A DNA stretch of 64,000 nt from QHXM01 sp032160705 (GCA_032160705.1 JAVHVE010000075.1:49941-113940); one strand, 5' to 3'; counted from the stretch's first letter, positions 33,798 through 43,163 are shown. Translations and numbers: made by a program. The notes: generated by a model not told the origin, from the sequence alone.

Positions 33798-33979
33798 GCC
33801 CCGGAGGGGCTGAATATCAGTAGCCCACGGCGTCAGCCGTGGGAACTGAGCATCGAATAAATGAGCGAGCCCCGGAGGGGCGACATAATATGCCGCCCCT
33901 CCGGGGCTTTTGAATATTTGTGACGGCGGTGAACCCAGCACTGACGTGCTGGGCTACTGATATATCGCCCCTCCGGGGC
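33798..33979. repeat. Cluster of GCCCCGGAGGGGC palindromes and longer hairpins
   Basis: Four copies of a GCCCCGGAGGGGC-type palindrome or its half (33798, 33878, 33895, 33967) alternate with longer hairpins CCCACGGCGTCAGCCGTGGG (33828-33847) and CCCAGCACTGACGTGCTGGG (33931 onward). It fills the gap between convergent hemB and the glycoside hydrolase and could end transcription from both sides. Confidence 0.85.
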
Positions 33980-34003
33980 TCTGCTTCGATGCGGCTTACT
34001 GCT

Positions 34004-35809
34004 TTATCTCACTTCAATCTCAATCGGCTTGGCGTTTGGGCGATTGTGAGTCTCCGCAAAGTTGGAGATGTTCAGGCCGAAGGGCGCGTCGGCGTCCACC
34101 TTGACGGCGAAGCGGATTGAGAGGGGCAGTCCACGCCCGGCCAGCATCCGCACGCGCATTGAATCAACTACCCATTCCTCGACAATCGCCTGTTTCGCAT
34201 CTTCTACGGGGACGAGCCGCGAGCCGCAGTCCATGCCGTTAATCAGAAGTGTGACGCGTGTGGCCACGACGGGCGGGTGCGCGTCCACCGGCAGCACAGG
34301 TTGAACGTGCGCGCGGACGACCACACTTTTGACCCAGCGCCCTTTGTCGCGCGCAGGCAAGAGGTATTCGACCTGCCCGACGCCGCTGCCCCAGATGTAC
34401 CCCATCCCGCCGCCCATCTTTTCAAAACGTGCACTGACAGCCATCTCCGGCGTGAAGCGATAGAGAATCGCTCCACCCTCTTTTTCCGGCATGATTATCT
34501 CAGGGCGCGTCATTGGGTCGCTGGGAGAGCGTGTGAAACTGAACTGGCGCGGCACCAGATGGCGTGACGCATCGAGCAGGTAATTTGGCGGAGCATCCCC
34601 TTGATGCGCGGCAAAGAGTTCTGAGGCGCGTCGAATTTCGGCGCGCACAGTCTCGTCGCGCGGCGTTGTATACGTTATGCCATAACCACGATGCGGGTCG
34701 GGCGTGACGATCCAGAACATTGCGCCGCCCGCACCAGCCTGCATTGAGCTTTCAAAAAAGGCTCGATACCAGTCAACCTCTGAAAAGCCTTGATAGCCTT
34801 CAGGCCCCATGCCGAATTCGCCAACCAGGAACGGCTTGTTGAGAGAGAAAGCGGCGGCGGCGCGATTGTCTAAAAATGCGCGCAAGGCTTCCGGCGAATC
34901 AACAAAGCTGTCGTGATCGTCGCGCGGGTAGTTGTGCACGTCGCAGTAATCAATGGTCGGAATGCGGTGCTCTTCCAACCATTCGCGGCGCTCCCAGGAC
35001 GTGCGGTAGCCCCACGTGCCGGGCGCGATGAGGTGGTCTGGATCGAGAGACTTGATGTAGGCGCTCATCTCCGCCACCCATGCGCGACGCTCACTCCATC
35101 GCCCCGTCGGCGCTTGCGCCTCATTCATCAACTCGTAGCCCATGATGGTCGGATCATCACGATAGAGCACGCCCGTCACGGTGTTGCGGCGAGTGACTAT
35201 TTTTTCGACATGCTCACGATAGAGGCGGCGCGTCACTTCGTTGGTGTAGAAGAGCATCGCGCGCTCCATGTTGATGCCAAATGGCTGGCGGTCGTCGGCA
35301 GCGTCCTTGATGCCTGCCCAGTAGAGATACTGTGTGATGCCGCCCGTATCGCGCCACCAGTTGGTCAGGCAAAGCTGGACGCGCAGGTTATTGCGTGCAG
35401 CTTCAGCGATGACCCTGTCCAGATGAGCGAACTCGTCTTCGTTCCACCGGTCTGGAGCGGGACGAAAGCGATGCTTGCGCGGCCAGTCATTCTTATCATT
35501 GCCAACCGCAGTGATGCCGTCTTCACCGCCTTCGCCAAATGCCCACACGCGCACAACTCGAAGGCCGTCACGCGCGGCTTCTTTCATTGTCTCCGGCATG
35601 CGCTCGCGGTCTTCATCCCTGTACATCACGGAGACGTTCGCACCCGTAAAGCGAAACGGTTGCCCATCAATGATGAATCGCGCGCCGTTTGTCGAGACAA
35701 ATCCGCGCCGCGCGGCGCGCACACCGCCCGTCCTTTGCGCGAAAAAGAAATAGGTCGCGCCCGCGACAATTGCTGCGAGCGCGACCAAGAGAAACGTTTT
35801 CCTGCCCAT
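34004..35809 (-). CDS. Membrane-anchored or secreted glycoside hydrolase, GH5-like (cellulase/mannanase type)
   Basis: 601 aa. N-terminal hydrophobic anchor (TFLLVALAAIVAGATYFFF). Residues 40-400 form a TIM barrel of the GH5 type: FVSTNGARFIIDGQPFRFTGANVS, ARDGLRVVRVWAFGEGGEDG, LTNWW, the acid/base Glu in IMGYELMNEAQAP, HNYPRDDH, and the nucleophile Glu in PFLVGEFGMGPEGYQG, then GAGGAMFWIVTPDPHRGYG. The layout resembles beta-mannanase-like members. Residues 430-601 are a beta-rich C-terminal domain of unknown role. It would act on extracellular glycan. First gene of a short leftward unit with the small membrane gene at 35843. Confidence 0.85.
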   Translation of the reverse strand: MGRKTFLLVALAAIVAGATYFFFAQRTGGVRAARRGFVSTNGARFIIDGQPFRFTGANVSVMYRDEDRERMPETMKEAARDGLRVVRVWAFGEGGEDGITAVGNDKNDWPRKHRFRPAPDRWNEDEFAHLDRVIAEAARNNLRVQLCLTNWWRDTGGITQYLYWAGIKDAADDRQPFGINMERAMLFYTNEVTRRLYREHVEKIVTRRNTVTGVLYRDDPTIMGYELMNEAQAPTGRWSERRAWVAEMSAYIKSLDPDHLIAPGTWGYRTSWERREWLEEHRIPTIDYCDVHNYPRDDHDSFVDSPEALRAFLDNRAAAAFSLNKPFLVGEFGMGPEGYQGFSEVDWYRAFFESSMQAGAGGAMFWIVTPDPHRGYGITYTTPRDETVRAEIRRASELFAAHQGDAPPNYLLDASRHLVPRQFSFTRSPSDPMTRPEIIMPEKEGGAILYRFTPEMAVSARFEKMGGGMGYIWGSGVGQVEYLLPARDKGRWVKSVVVRAHVQPVLPVDAHPPVVATRVTLLINGMDCGSRLVPVEDAKQAIVEEWVVDSMRVRMLAGRGLPLSIRFAVKVDADAPFGLNISNFAETHNRPNAKPIEIEVR

Positions 35810-35842
35810 GAAAAGAGAAGAGAATTAGTGGCCGCCCGCCTT

Positions 35843-36196
35843 CTAAGGGCGCGGACTATTCAGTCGCGCAAAGCCGATGATGGTGCAGACAGCCCCCAAC
35901 ACAACGAAGAGGGGCAGCGATGCAAGAATCGGAAAGATGATCGAGCTGTTCTGGGAGTTGATGCTGAAAACCAGCGCCAGCCAGTGAGCGTGATAGAGAA
36001 TCATGCAGGCGGAGGCGAGCGCAAACCAGCGCGTCGAAAGACCGAACGCACGCGCACGCGCAAAACCGAGGACGGTTGCGACCAGCCAGCAGAGCGCCCC
36101 GGCAACCAGTAATAAACCAAAGACCCAAACGAAATACGACGGCAGACTGTAAACAGAAGCTTCGTTCTGCGCGAGTATGAGAGGTGAAGCAAGCAT
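35843..36196 (-). CDS. Small membrane protein, unknown function
   Basis: 117 aa with four hydrophobic segments: near the N-terminus, VWVFGLLLVAGALCWLVATVLGF, WFALASACMILYHAHWLALVF and FPILASLPLFVVLGAVCTIIGF. ATG 36196 is chosen because GAGGAG stands 10 bases before it; a TTG upstream would overlap that site. I do not recognise a family. It lies 33 bases upstream of the hydrolase gene, in the same direction. Confidence 0.65.
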   Translation of the reverse strand: MLASPLILAQNEASVYSLPSYFVWVFGLLLVAGALCWLVATVLGFARARAFGLSTRWFALASACMILYHAHWLALVFSINSQNSSIIFPILASLPLFVVLGAVCTIIGFARLNSPRP

Positions 36197-36257
36197 CAAA
36201 AGATTACTCCTCAAGAGTTATCCGTTCTTAAATTCAAAAGTCGCAAACAGAGAAAAG

Positions 36258-36300
36258 CGCCGTTTGCGTAGGGCAGGCTACTGCGATAACGCAAACGGCG
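36258..36300 (-). terminator. Hairpin, possible terminator of the small gene at 36428
   Basis: CGCCGTTTGCGT (36258-36269) pairs perfectly with ACGCAAACGGCG (36289-36300), 19-nt loop. On the minus strand CTTTTCT follows. It lies about 130 bases after the small two-TM gene. The T-run is short, so the function is uncertain. Confidence 0.4.
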
Positions 36301-36427
36301 TCAAGTTCACATTCTCAATCAATTCCCATAGCCCGCGCCCGGCTCGACGCGCAGCGTTGCTGTCAGGCCGCCCGGTTCTTCCCTTACACAAGCGACGCTT
36401 GGCACCCGCCCCTGGTCGCTGCTTGCT

Positions 36428-36646
36428 TTACTGAGTGATGTGGATTTCTTCTTCCTTGTTAACGCGCTGCACAAAGAAGATCAGGGCGCACAGAAACGCG
36501 ACTACGGTGCAGCCAATCGCCATCCATAAATACTTGGGATCGCCATCAACTCCGGGATGGGCTTTGTATTTCCAGAAAAAGAAATAGACCGCTAAGCCTG
36601 TGGCGATCAAGCCGATTACCCAAGTCAGAACATCTTTAATCTTCAT
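36428..36646 (-). CDS. Small two-TM membrane protein
   Basis: 72 aa: KIKDVLTWVIGLIATGLAVYFFFW, a polar loop (KYKAHPGVDGDPKY), LWMAIGCTVVAFLCALIFFV, and a charged end QRVNKEEEIHITQ. Such a hairpin membrane protein gives no function. A GGAGG-type site precedes ATG 36646. It stands alone with gene-free stretches of about 200 bases on each side; a TGACCGTC/GACGGTCA hairpin lies upstream at 36743-36770. Confidence 0.7.
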   Translation of the reverse strand: MKIKDVLTWVIGLIATGLAVYFFFWKYKAHPGVDGDPKYLWMAIGCTVVAFLCALIFFVQRVNKEEEIHITQ

Positions 36647-36866
36647 CTTGAACCTCCAGCGTCTGCTAAAAATTGCAGGTAGAATGGCTTGAAAAAGCCG
36701 TTTTCACTTATCGCTTAAAAGCTCAGAAGAGAACTATCGGGCTGACCGTCCCGCGTTTAAGAGACGGTCAAAGGTTTTATGCGACAGCATGTTACTTCTA
36801 CCTTACGTGAGAACGCAAGCATTCCAAGAAAGGAAAAAGTAAAAGGATAAAGTGAGGCCGATTACC

Positions 36867-38783
36867 TTAAAGAATTATTCTTTTGTCTCCCGCCCGGCGC
36901 GTGATGCGCTCGCGGTCGAAGTATTCGAGGAGCGGGATGGCGTATTTGCGCGTGATGCCTGCGATTTCTTTGAACGTCGCGACGTCAATCAAACGTGCGG
37001 GCTCGTGCTCTGCGCCGTACTCGCGCAGTTTCGCAACCAAACTATCGAGAGCTTCATGATGAAAAAAGAGATCGGGGGCGACGCGCAACAGCAGACGGCT
37101 GTCTAAGAGCAGTTGGAAAATCTTGCGCTCGTGCTCGCGTGCCATACCTGCACTACGAGCGCGCTCCAATGCTTCATCGAGTGTTGGCGGCTCAAGCCGA
37201 GCATCTTTGTAAATACTCTCCAGTTTATCCCGCAGCATGAGGTCAGCCTCAGAGAGCGAAAGTTTGTGCGAGGCTGCGCGCACAAACTCTTTTTCAGAGA
37301 CGAGCGCACCGGTTTTTTCCAGGTGCGTCATCACCGAGCGAAAAACTTCCGGCGCGGCATGAGAGAAAATCCGTTCGCGCAAGGTTTCGCGCAAGAGCCC
37401 TCGCGCCAACGGCTCGCGCTTATGATGCGCGCTCGTTTCTGCGAGCGCCGCCTGTGACATGCCCTCAAAACTGCTCCGGCTGAGATAGACGCCGTCGGCG
37501 TCTACCACCTTGCCGCTCTCCCTCGCCATCTTCGCCGCATCGGCGAGCGCCTCATCCGTCCAGCCCGTGCGCGCTGCCATCTCAGCCCGCCGCAAACCCT
37601 GCTCGTCTGCTATCTCGACAAACAGGGCAAACTCGCCGCTTCTGTCTGCGGCAAGGAGCCGCGCGAGCCTATCAAGTGCTCGCGCCGTTTCCCGCCCGCG
37701 ATGCTTTGCCGCAAACGCATCGAGAATACGCCCGCCCGCGATGGTCTGCGAAGGAGAATAGGAACGGATGATGAAGCGCTCGTGCGGCAGAGCGACGACC
37801 GGAGATTCCAGGCGCAGTTGCGCGAAGCCGCTCTTCCCCGGAGCAATCTCGCCCGCTTCTTCAAGCACGCGCACCCTTGCCAGAACTTCCATTGCGCCCA
37901 GATGAACGCGAACACGCATGCGTGAGCGCAAGGGTCTGGGCGCGCTTCTTAAAACGTCCAGCCTGGCGTCAATAATCTGCGTCGGGCGCAAGCGTCCGAC
38001 AGGCGCAAGCACCATCCCGCGCATCACCTGCGCCGCTTCGATGCCCCCCAGATTGACGGCTGTTCTCTGGCCTGCGCTCGCACGCGCCACCTGCGACCCA
38101 TGCACCTGAAGCCCGCGCGCACGCACACGCGCGCCCACAGGCAGGAGTTCCATCTCGTCGCCTTCCGCAATGTGGCCTGCGACGAGTGTGCCCGTCACGA
38201 CCGCACCGAAGCCGCGCATCGTGAAAGCGCGATCAATGGGCAGACGCGCCACCATCTCGCTTGAACGCGCGGGAACCTTTAAGGCTACTTCACGCAAAGC
38301 CGATTTCAACTCTTCAAGCGCAAAGCCGGTGCGTGCGCTGACGCTCAAAATTGGCGCGCCTTCGAGAAACGAAGCCTTGACCAATTCTTCCGCTTCTGCG
38401 TTGACGAGGGCGAGCAATTCTTCGTCAACCGTATCGGTCTTCGTGATGATGACCAAGCCCTGTTGGACACCGAGCAGGCGGCAGATGTCGAAGTGCTCGC
38501 GCGTCTGCGGCATCACGCCTTCGTCTGCGGCGATGACGAGCGCGACGAGGTCTATGCCGTGCGCGCCCGCCAGCATGTTCTTGACGAAACGCTCGTGGCC
38601 GGGCACATCTATGAAGCCGATGCGAACGTCATCAAGGTCAAGCTCTGCAAACCCCAAGTCAATCGTAATCCCGCGCCGCTTCTCTTCCGGCAGACGATCC
38701 GCGTCCACACCCGTCAACGCGCGCACGAGCGCAGTCTTTCCGTGATCTATGTGTCCGGCAGTGCCGACGATGATGGATTTCAT
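36867..38783 (-). CDS. selB: Selenocysteine-specific elongation factor SelB
   Basis: GTPase that delivers selenocysteinyl-tRNA to UGA codons next to a SECIS element. 638 aa. The G domain has GHIDHGKTALVRALTG (G1), RRGITIDLGF (G2), DVPGHERF (G3) and TKTD (G4), as in SelB rather than EF-Tu. Domains II-III follow (FTMRGFGAVVTGTL), and the C-terminal half contains the winged-helix repeats that bind the mRNA hairpin, ending IAGITRKYAIPLLEYFDRERITRRAGDKRIIL. ATG 38783 is the natural start. No selA, selD or tRNA-Sec is in the window. The heptamer hairpin at 38790 abuts its start. Confidence 0.96.
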   Translation of the reverse strand: MKSIIVGTAGHIDHGKTALVRALTGVDADRLPEEKRRGITIDLGFAELDLDDVRIGFIDVPGHERFVKNMLAGAHGIDLVALVIAADEGVMPQTREHFDICRLLGVQQGLVIITKTDTVDEELLALVNAEAEELVKASFLEGAPILSVSARTGFALEELKSALREVALKVPARSSEMVARLPIDRAFTMRGFGAVVTGTLVAGHIAEGDEMELLPVGARVRARGLQVHGSQVARASAGQRTAVNLGGIEAAQVMRGMVLAPVGRLRPTQIIDARLDVLRSAPRPLRSRMRVRVHLGAMEVLARVRVLEEAGEIAPGKSGFAQLRLESPVVALPHERFIIRSYSPSQTIAGGRILDAFAAKHRGRETARALDRLARLLAADRSGEFALFVEIADEQGLRRAEMAARTGWTDEALADAAKMARESGKVVDADGVYLSRSSFEGMSQAALAETSAHHKREPLARGLLRETLRERIFSHAAPEVFRSVMTHLEKTGALVSEKEFVRAASHKLSLSEADLMLRDKLESIYKDARLEPPTLDEALERARSAGMAREHERKIFQLLLDSRLLLRVAPDLFFHHEALDSLVAKLREYGAEHEPARLIDVATFKEIAGITRKYAIPLLEYFDRERITRRAGDKRIIL

Positions 38784-38789
38784 AAGAAC

Positions 38790-38899
38790 CGTGACGGGTG
38801 ACAAGTGACAAGTGACAAGTAAAAGCCGTAAACCGTAACAAGTGACAGGTGACGGGAGAAAACTTCTTTCTTGTCACCTATCACTTGTCACCTGTCACG
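38790..38899. repeat. Heptamer-armed hairpin, GTGACAA family (copy 1)
   Basis: Left part: GTGACGG and three GTGACAA units, then a second run GTAACAA-GTGACAG-GTGACGG. The right arm is the complement (TTGTCACCTATCACTTGTCACCTGTCACG). The core GAGAAAACTTCTTTC matches the copy at 57037. It exactly spans selB start to VWFA stop between two minus-strand genes. Confidence 0.9.
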
Positions 38900-38903
38900 C
38901 GCT

Positions 38904-41180
38904 TTATTTGACCATCTCGAAATCCATCCACTGCGTTGTCGTGCGGTACTTCTCTTTGGCCAGTGGATCGGTGATGATTATTTGCAGGATATACTCGCCG
39001 GGCGTCATGTTGCTGCCAAGCTGCAACGCTCCACCCGTCATGATTCGCTTCAAGTCCGCCTGGCCGCTGGTGTCCAATTGCTGCACCTGTCCGGTGAAGA
39101 CCTCTTTGCCGTCGCGGAAGACGCGCATCTGAGTTTGGAGCTGCGGGCGACCTGTCGCTTTGTCCGCGACAGCGTTATATATCACATAGGCGTACTGCAT
39201 AATCATCCCGCGCCGGAATCTACGCACCGCCGGGCCAGCCTGCGTGTCTGAGTCCAGAATCTCTTCTTCAGTATTTTTAGCTTGAGGCTCAGGCGTGGCC
39301 GCCGCCGGACTCGCCGGGTCTTTGACTGTCTTGGCGGTTCTCGCCGAAGGGTCAATGCCGCTCAGGATAATTCCTGAAAGCGTGAGACGATTCTTGCTGA
39401 GGTTTGGAACTTCGATGAATTGACTGGCCGAGCCGACGCGCTCACTCGCTGCGTCGCGCAGGGCAGCACGCAACTGGTAAGCGCCGGGTTTTTTGATCGG
39501 AACGGTGACAATGAAGACGAAGCCCTTTTCGAGCGCACGCGTGTATGCTTCGGCGCGCGCACGGATCGTCTCTGTGCGGGAGAGTTGATCCACAATCGTT
39601 CCGTTATCGCCGAAGGTGACGGCGAGTACATCAATGATGGCTTTGTGCCAGCCGTCGGGTTCGTCCGTAAATGTCAGATCGCGCGCTTCGATGTGCAGGA
39701 GCGAGCGAACGAAGCCGCCTCCTTTCGGGTCATTGCCATAGACAGAGGTCAGACGTAGTTTCACGCCGCCTGAGCCGAAAGGCGAAGCGAGCGCGCCCGC
39801 TAATTGCTCGGAGCGAGTGCTTCGCTGTGGGGCCGCCTCTTCGTCAGTCACGCCGTAGAAGCCCGTGCGCGTTCGATGATTGAGACCGGGACGCTTGAGC
39901 TTGAGCGTGATTTTATGGAAATGCCTGCGCCCGGTCTTCTGGTCAAAGGTGGATTCTTCGGGGCGATAGCCAATTAGATAGTAGCCCTTTTGATCTTCGA
40001 GCACGCGCTTGATGCCCGCGCTCAGGTCGTTGGTATTGCGTATGGGAAAGCCGCCCGTCTGACGCGCCAGATAATTCAAGCCGTTCTGCGACTCGAAGAA
40101 ATCGCTGCGCCGGTTTTCCATCTCTGTTTCAAGCTGTTCGAGGTCGAGACCGGAGGTGTCGTCGGCTGCCGACAGTCCGAGCGTTTGCAGGCCGCGCGCA
40201 TCCATCGTGTAGATGACGACCGAGGCGCGGTTGGCCAGATCGGTCAAACGGCGCAGGGAATCAATCACGCGAGTGCTGCGCGACGGGTCGTCTCGATTGA
40301 AAATTTTAATTCCGTCCGACATCAGCAGAATGGATTTTCTTCCGGGCAGCTCACGCATTCCGCGCACAACGTAATTGAGCGCGCCGAGTGTGCCGACGGC
40401 GAAAAGCTCCTCACGAAACTGGTCAAGGTCGTCATTCACATTGCGGTCGGGGTCGCGCGCACGCTCACGCTCGCGTTCACGGTCATTCTCACCACTGGTC
40501 GCTCCCGTTTTTTCCCGAACCTGCTCGCGCGCCTCGGCCAGCGGGTCGGGTCTAATCGGCGCGAACGCACCCACGCCGCCGCGACTCTGCGGATTCCACC
40601 GGACGCGCTCGATGGCGGCGTAGAGTTGCCGCTTGTCGGACGTAAATTGCTGCAATGCGCCGATGCCGCCCGCCGTGCGAATGATAGCGACGAGGTCGCC
40701 GGGCTGGAGTTGCTGGTCAACGAATTTCTTGAGCGCCTGCCTGACGAATGCCGTACTCTCGAATGATAAACCCAAATCATCGACGACGAGCGCAACGGTG
40801 CGGCGCACCTGCTCCGGCTTGAGGCGCATGGGTGGAGCAGGCGGTGCGAGTTTATCAACGGGTGGAGCGGGCTTTTGAGGCAGTGGCTGTGAGGTGTCGC
40901 TCATCGTCGAGACGAATGAAAAGTTCGTGATTTTCTGCGGGCGACCGTCTTCCAGGATTTCAACTTCTTCAGGCTGAAGATCGGTGACCAGCTTTCCGTT
41001 CTTGTCTGTGACAACGGCATCAATCTGGACGAGGTTAGTTGTAATTCGTACCACATCATCTTCGTCCGCTTGTTCCTGTTGCTGTGCTGGCGGCGTTGGC
41101 TTTGGTGTGGGGTTTTGCCCGGACGCCGTGATAACAAGCGAAAAGATGAGGGCAAGAGCCAGCGAGGGTCTTTTCTTCAT
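38904..41180 (-). CDS. Secreted VWFA-domain protein, acidobacterial type
   Basis: 758 aa. Signal peptide 1-22 (LALALIFSLVITASG), Pro/Gln linker, a beta-sandwich segment (ITTNLVQIDAVVTDKNGKLVTDLQPEEVEILEDGRPQKITNFSF), then a VWFA domain about 125-370 with the metal-site start VALVVDDLGLSFES and KSILLMSDGIKIF. The pairing of a VTDKxGxxVxdLxxxDFxvxEDG-like segment with VWFA is the acidobacterial VWFA-related family. The C-terminal half (about 430-758) is beta-rich. ATG 41180 has GGCGGAGA upstream. Probably periplasmic or surface-bound; partner unknown. Confidence 0.92.
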   Translation of the reverse strand: MKKRPSLALALIFSLVITASGQNPTPKPTPPAQQQEQADEDDVVRITTNLVQIDAVVTDKNGKLVTDLQPEEVEILEDGRPQKITNFSFVSTMSDTSQPLPQKPAPPVDKLAPPAPPMRLKPEQVRRTVALVVDDLGLSFESTAFVRQALKKFVDQQLQPGDLVAIIRTAGGIGALQQFTSDKRQLYAAIERVRWNPQSRGGVGAFAPIRPDPLAEAREQVREKTGATSGENDRERERERARDPDRNVNDDLDQFREELFAVGTLGALNYVVRGMRELPGRKSILLMSDGIKIFNRDDPSRSTRVIDSLRRLTDLANRASVVIYTMDARGLQTLGLSAADDTSGLDLEQLETEMENRRSDFFESQNGLNYLARQTGGFPIRNTNDLSAGIKRVLEDQKGYYLIGYRPEESTFDQKTGRRHFHKITLKLKRPGLNHRTRTGFYGVTDEEAAPQRSTRSEQLAGALASPFGSGGVKLRLTSVYGNDPKGGGFVRSLLHIEARDLTFTDEPDGWHKAIIDVLAVTFGDNGTIVDQLSRTETIRARAEAYTRALEKGFVFIVTVPIKKPGAYQLRAALRDAASERVGSASQFIEVPNLSKNRLTLSGIILSGIDPSARTAKTVKDPASPAAATPEPQAKNTEEEILDSDTQAGPAVRRFRRGMIMQYAYVIYNAVADKATGRPQLQTQMRVFRDGKEVFTGQVQQLDTSGQADLKRIMTGGALQLGSNMTPGEYILQIIITDPLAKEKYRTTTQWMDFEMVK

Positions 41181-41360
41181 GATTAATTCTCCGCCAAAAT
41201 CACACGCTCCGGCACGCGGTGCACAGTTCCATTCAATCAGGCTCTTCAGAAAGCTCTGTGCCTGAAGAGCATCGGTTTCGGAGGTCATTACTGGCATTCT
41301 CTAACCGGATATGCGATGCTTCCGGGCGCTATCACATTACGGTAATTGGATGGGGAGATT

Positions 41361-41786
41361 ATGCCAGAGCAAGCTCAAAAGGGCGATACGGTGCAGGTTC
41401 ATTATACTGGAAGACTGGTGGACGGTCAGGTCTTCGATTCTTCCGATGGCGGCGAGCCGCTGGAGTTTGAAGTCGGCGCAGGCCAGGTCATCAAAGGCTT
41501 TGACGACGGCGTGGAGGGGATGAACGTCGGCGACAAAAAGCAAATTGAGATCGAAGTCGAGGACGCTTACGGCGAACGGATTGAGAATCTCGTCCAGACG
41601 GTCGCGCGCGAGGGTCTCAACCTCGACACAGAGCCGCAAACCGGAATGAATCTGGTGATGCAACTGCCCGATGGCAACCAGATTCCCGTCGCCGTCACTA
41701 GCGTCACCGAAGACTCTATCACTCTGGACGCCAATCACCCGCTCGCCGGGCAGAAACTCATCTTTGATGTTGAGCGGGTCAAGTAA
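41361..41786 (+). CDS. FKBP-type peptidyl-prolyl isomerase, SlyD-like
   Basis: 141 aa cytosolic prolyl isomerase/chaperone. DTVQVHYTGRLVDGQVFDSSDGGEPLEFEVGAGQVIKGFDDGVEGM is the FKBP core; the IF-domain insertion typical of SlyD follows (VEDAYGERIENLVQTVAREGLN), and the core closes with NHPLAGQKLIFDVERV. The His-rich metal-binding tail of E. coli SlyD is missing, as in most non-enterobacterial members. ATG 41361 has GGGGAG upstream. Confidence 0.93.
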   Translation: MPEQAQKGDTVQVHYTGRLVDGQVFDSSDGGEPLEFEVGAGQVIKGFDDGVEGMNVGDKKQIEIEVEDAYGERIENLVQTVAREGLNLDTEPQTGMNLVMQLPDGNQIPVAVTSVTEDSITLDANHPLAGQKLIFDVERVK

Positions 41787-41879
41787 GATATGAGCCGCGT
41801 TAGAAAGCATCCGGTTCGCTGAAAAATCTTCATCCCGCGCTTTCACTCGCGCGGTCGGAAAAAGTTTGAAGGAAGAGAT

Positions 41880-42314
41880 ATGCTTAAAGTTGAGGATATG
41901 CCGCTCGAAGAGATGCACGCGCTTCTCGGGCGAATCGGTTTTGGCCATCTGGGTTGTGTGCGCGAGGGTCGCCCCTACGTCGTGCCGATGCATTACGCTT
42001 ATGATGGCGAGTGCCTGTATGTTTTCACGACCGAAGGAATGAAGACCAGCTTCATCGAAGCCAACGCCGAAGTCTGCATGCAGGTCGAAGAAGTGGAGAG
42101 CCCGTCGCACTGGCAAAGCGTGATGGTCACAGGCCAGGCTGAACGCATCACACAGCAGGAGGAGAAAGAGCACGCGATGCAGCTCATCACCCTGAGCAAT
42201 CCGACGCTCACGCCTGCGCTCAACCAGACACAACTCGATACCTGGGGGCGCGCCAACGAGGTAGTCGTTTATCGCATTCGCCCGGCTATCATTGACGGAC
42301 GCAAGACAGCTTGA
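41880..42314 (+). CDS. Pyridoxamine 5'-phosphate oxidase-like flavin-binding protein
   Basis: 144 aa split-barrel protein. LLGRIGFGHLGCVREGRPYVVPMHYAYDGECLYVFTTEGMKTSFIEANAEVCMQVEE is the family start (FMN or F420/haem-binding group), with SVMVTGQAERI next. Closest in pattern to the Rv-type or NimA-like pyridoxamine oxidase family proteins; the substrate is not deducible. AAGGAAGAG precedes ATG 41880. It follows the FKBP gene by 93 bases and may be co-transcribed. Confidence 0.82.
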   Translation: MLKVEDMPLEEMHALLGRIGFGHLGCVREGRPYVVPMHYAYDGECLYVFTTEGMKTSFIEANAEVCMQVEEVESPSHWQSVMVTGQAERITQQEEKEHAMQLITLSNPTLTPALNQTQLDTWGRANEVVVYRIRPAIIDGRKTA

Positions 42315-42339
42315 GTGTGAGGCTTGAGAAAATGGTGTT

Positions 42340-42888
42340 CTAACTTTCGCCGCGAACAGCCCGCAGGTCTTTCAGAAAATCTCCTAGCGCGTCTTCCGCC
42401 CACATCGAGCTTTTTCGTGATTTCCAGACAATGCGCGGTAACTTACCATTCGCTCGATTGTTGAGAATGACAAACATCTCACCGTAAGGATAGGGAACGC
42501 CAAGCGGCCTGCGATATTCCAGCAGAGTAAAAAAGATGATGAAATCCGCGTTTGAGACATCTTCAGCGGCGCTGATGCTCTGGTATTTCTTCATGTAATT
42601 ATTGAGTTTTCGGGCCAGCGAATTATAAAGTCTCGGATAGCGAAAGCGTGTCTCGGGGCCTGTTCTGTAAGCTTCGTCAAGGATGGTCTTTGCCAGACCC
42701 CGACTATCTATCATGGTGCTGCGATGAACCAGCAAGAGAACGCGCCGACTGTTTCTCAGCTCAGCCAGAGAGCCAGTGACAACATTGTCGTTCACGCCAG
42801 GAGAGTTTTGTTGAGCCTGATTGAGCGTCGGGCAATTCATCAGCCCAATGAGCAGCAACAGCAGCACAAATACTTTAGCGTAACGCAT
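42340..42888 (-). CDS. Secreted protein of unknown function
   Basis: 182 aa. Signal peptide about 1-25 (YAKVFVLLLLLIGLM), with a Cys (NCPTLNQ) that may or may not be lipidated. The mature part has alternating strands and helices: RRVLLLVHRSTMIDSRGLAKTILDEAYR, NADFIIFFTLLEYRRPLGVPYPYGEMFVI, PRIVWKSRKSSMWAEDALGDFLKDLRA. This alternating layout is like other secreted Blastocatellia proteins predicted to have a Rossmann-like fold. I do not recognise a family. Convergent with the flavin-binding protein gene. Confidence 0.6.
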   Translation of the reverse strand: MRYAKVFVLLLLLIGLMNCPTLNQAQQNSPGVNDNVVTGSLAELRNSRRVLLLVHRSTMIDSRGLAKTILDEAYRTGPETRFRYPRLYNSLARKLNNYMKKYQSISAAEDVSNADFIIFFTLLEYRRPLGVPYPYGEMFVILNNRANGKLPRIVWKSRKSSMWAEDALGDFLKDLRAVRGES

Positions 42889-42989
42889 ACAGAGTTGGGT
42901 TTTGATGCCGCCGCTCCCCTCTGCCAGTGGACGCAGCGCTCTGTGGAAGTGCGGTTCGTCTTGAAGATGGAGTAAGCCCGGCGGTAGCT

Positions 42990-43163
42990 TTACTCCGTGT
43001 TAGGGCTCTTTTCCTCTTTGATCTCTTCACTCTCAGGGTTTTCAGCGCCGGGTGTTAAAGAGCCGGTTGGAGGATTCGCTTCCAGTTTTTCCGCCGGACT
43101 CTCTTCCTGTTTTGGCTTCTGTTCGGCGCTCGGCTTTTCACTCTGTCCAGTATTCTCTTCCAT
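42990..43163 (-). CDS. Small acidic disordered protein
   Basis: 57 aa rich in Glu, Pro, Ser and Lys (ENTGQSEKPSAEQKPKQEESPAEKLEA, GAENPESEEIKEEKSPNTE), no hydrophobic core. The start is one of three consecutive ATG codons; the third (43163) is spaced best from GGGAG. Such short acidic tails are often over-predicted; the good ribosome binding site argues that it is real. Confidence 0.45.
   Translation of the reverse strand: MEENTGQSEKPSAEQKPKQEESPAEKLEANPPTGSLTPGAENPESEEIKEEKSPNTE

Noticed and set aside
33798..33979. GC-rich palindromes as a CRISPR or a single terminator
   Set aside because: The units are perfect palindromes of varied spacing without spacers; they match REP-type clusters found twice more in the window.
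34913..36112. 399-codon frame antisense to the glycoside hydrolase
   Set aside because: High-GC antisense frame with no ribosome binding site or domain; the opposite strand encodes a clear GH5-like enzyme.
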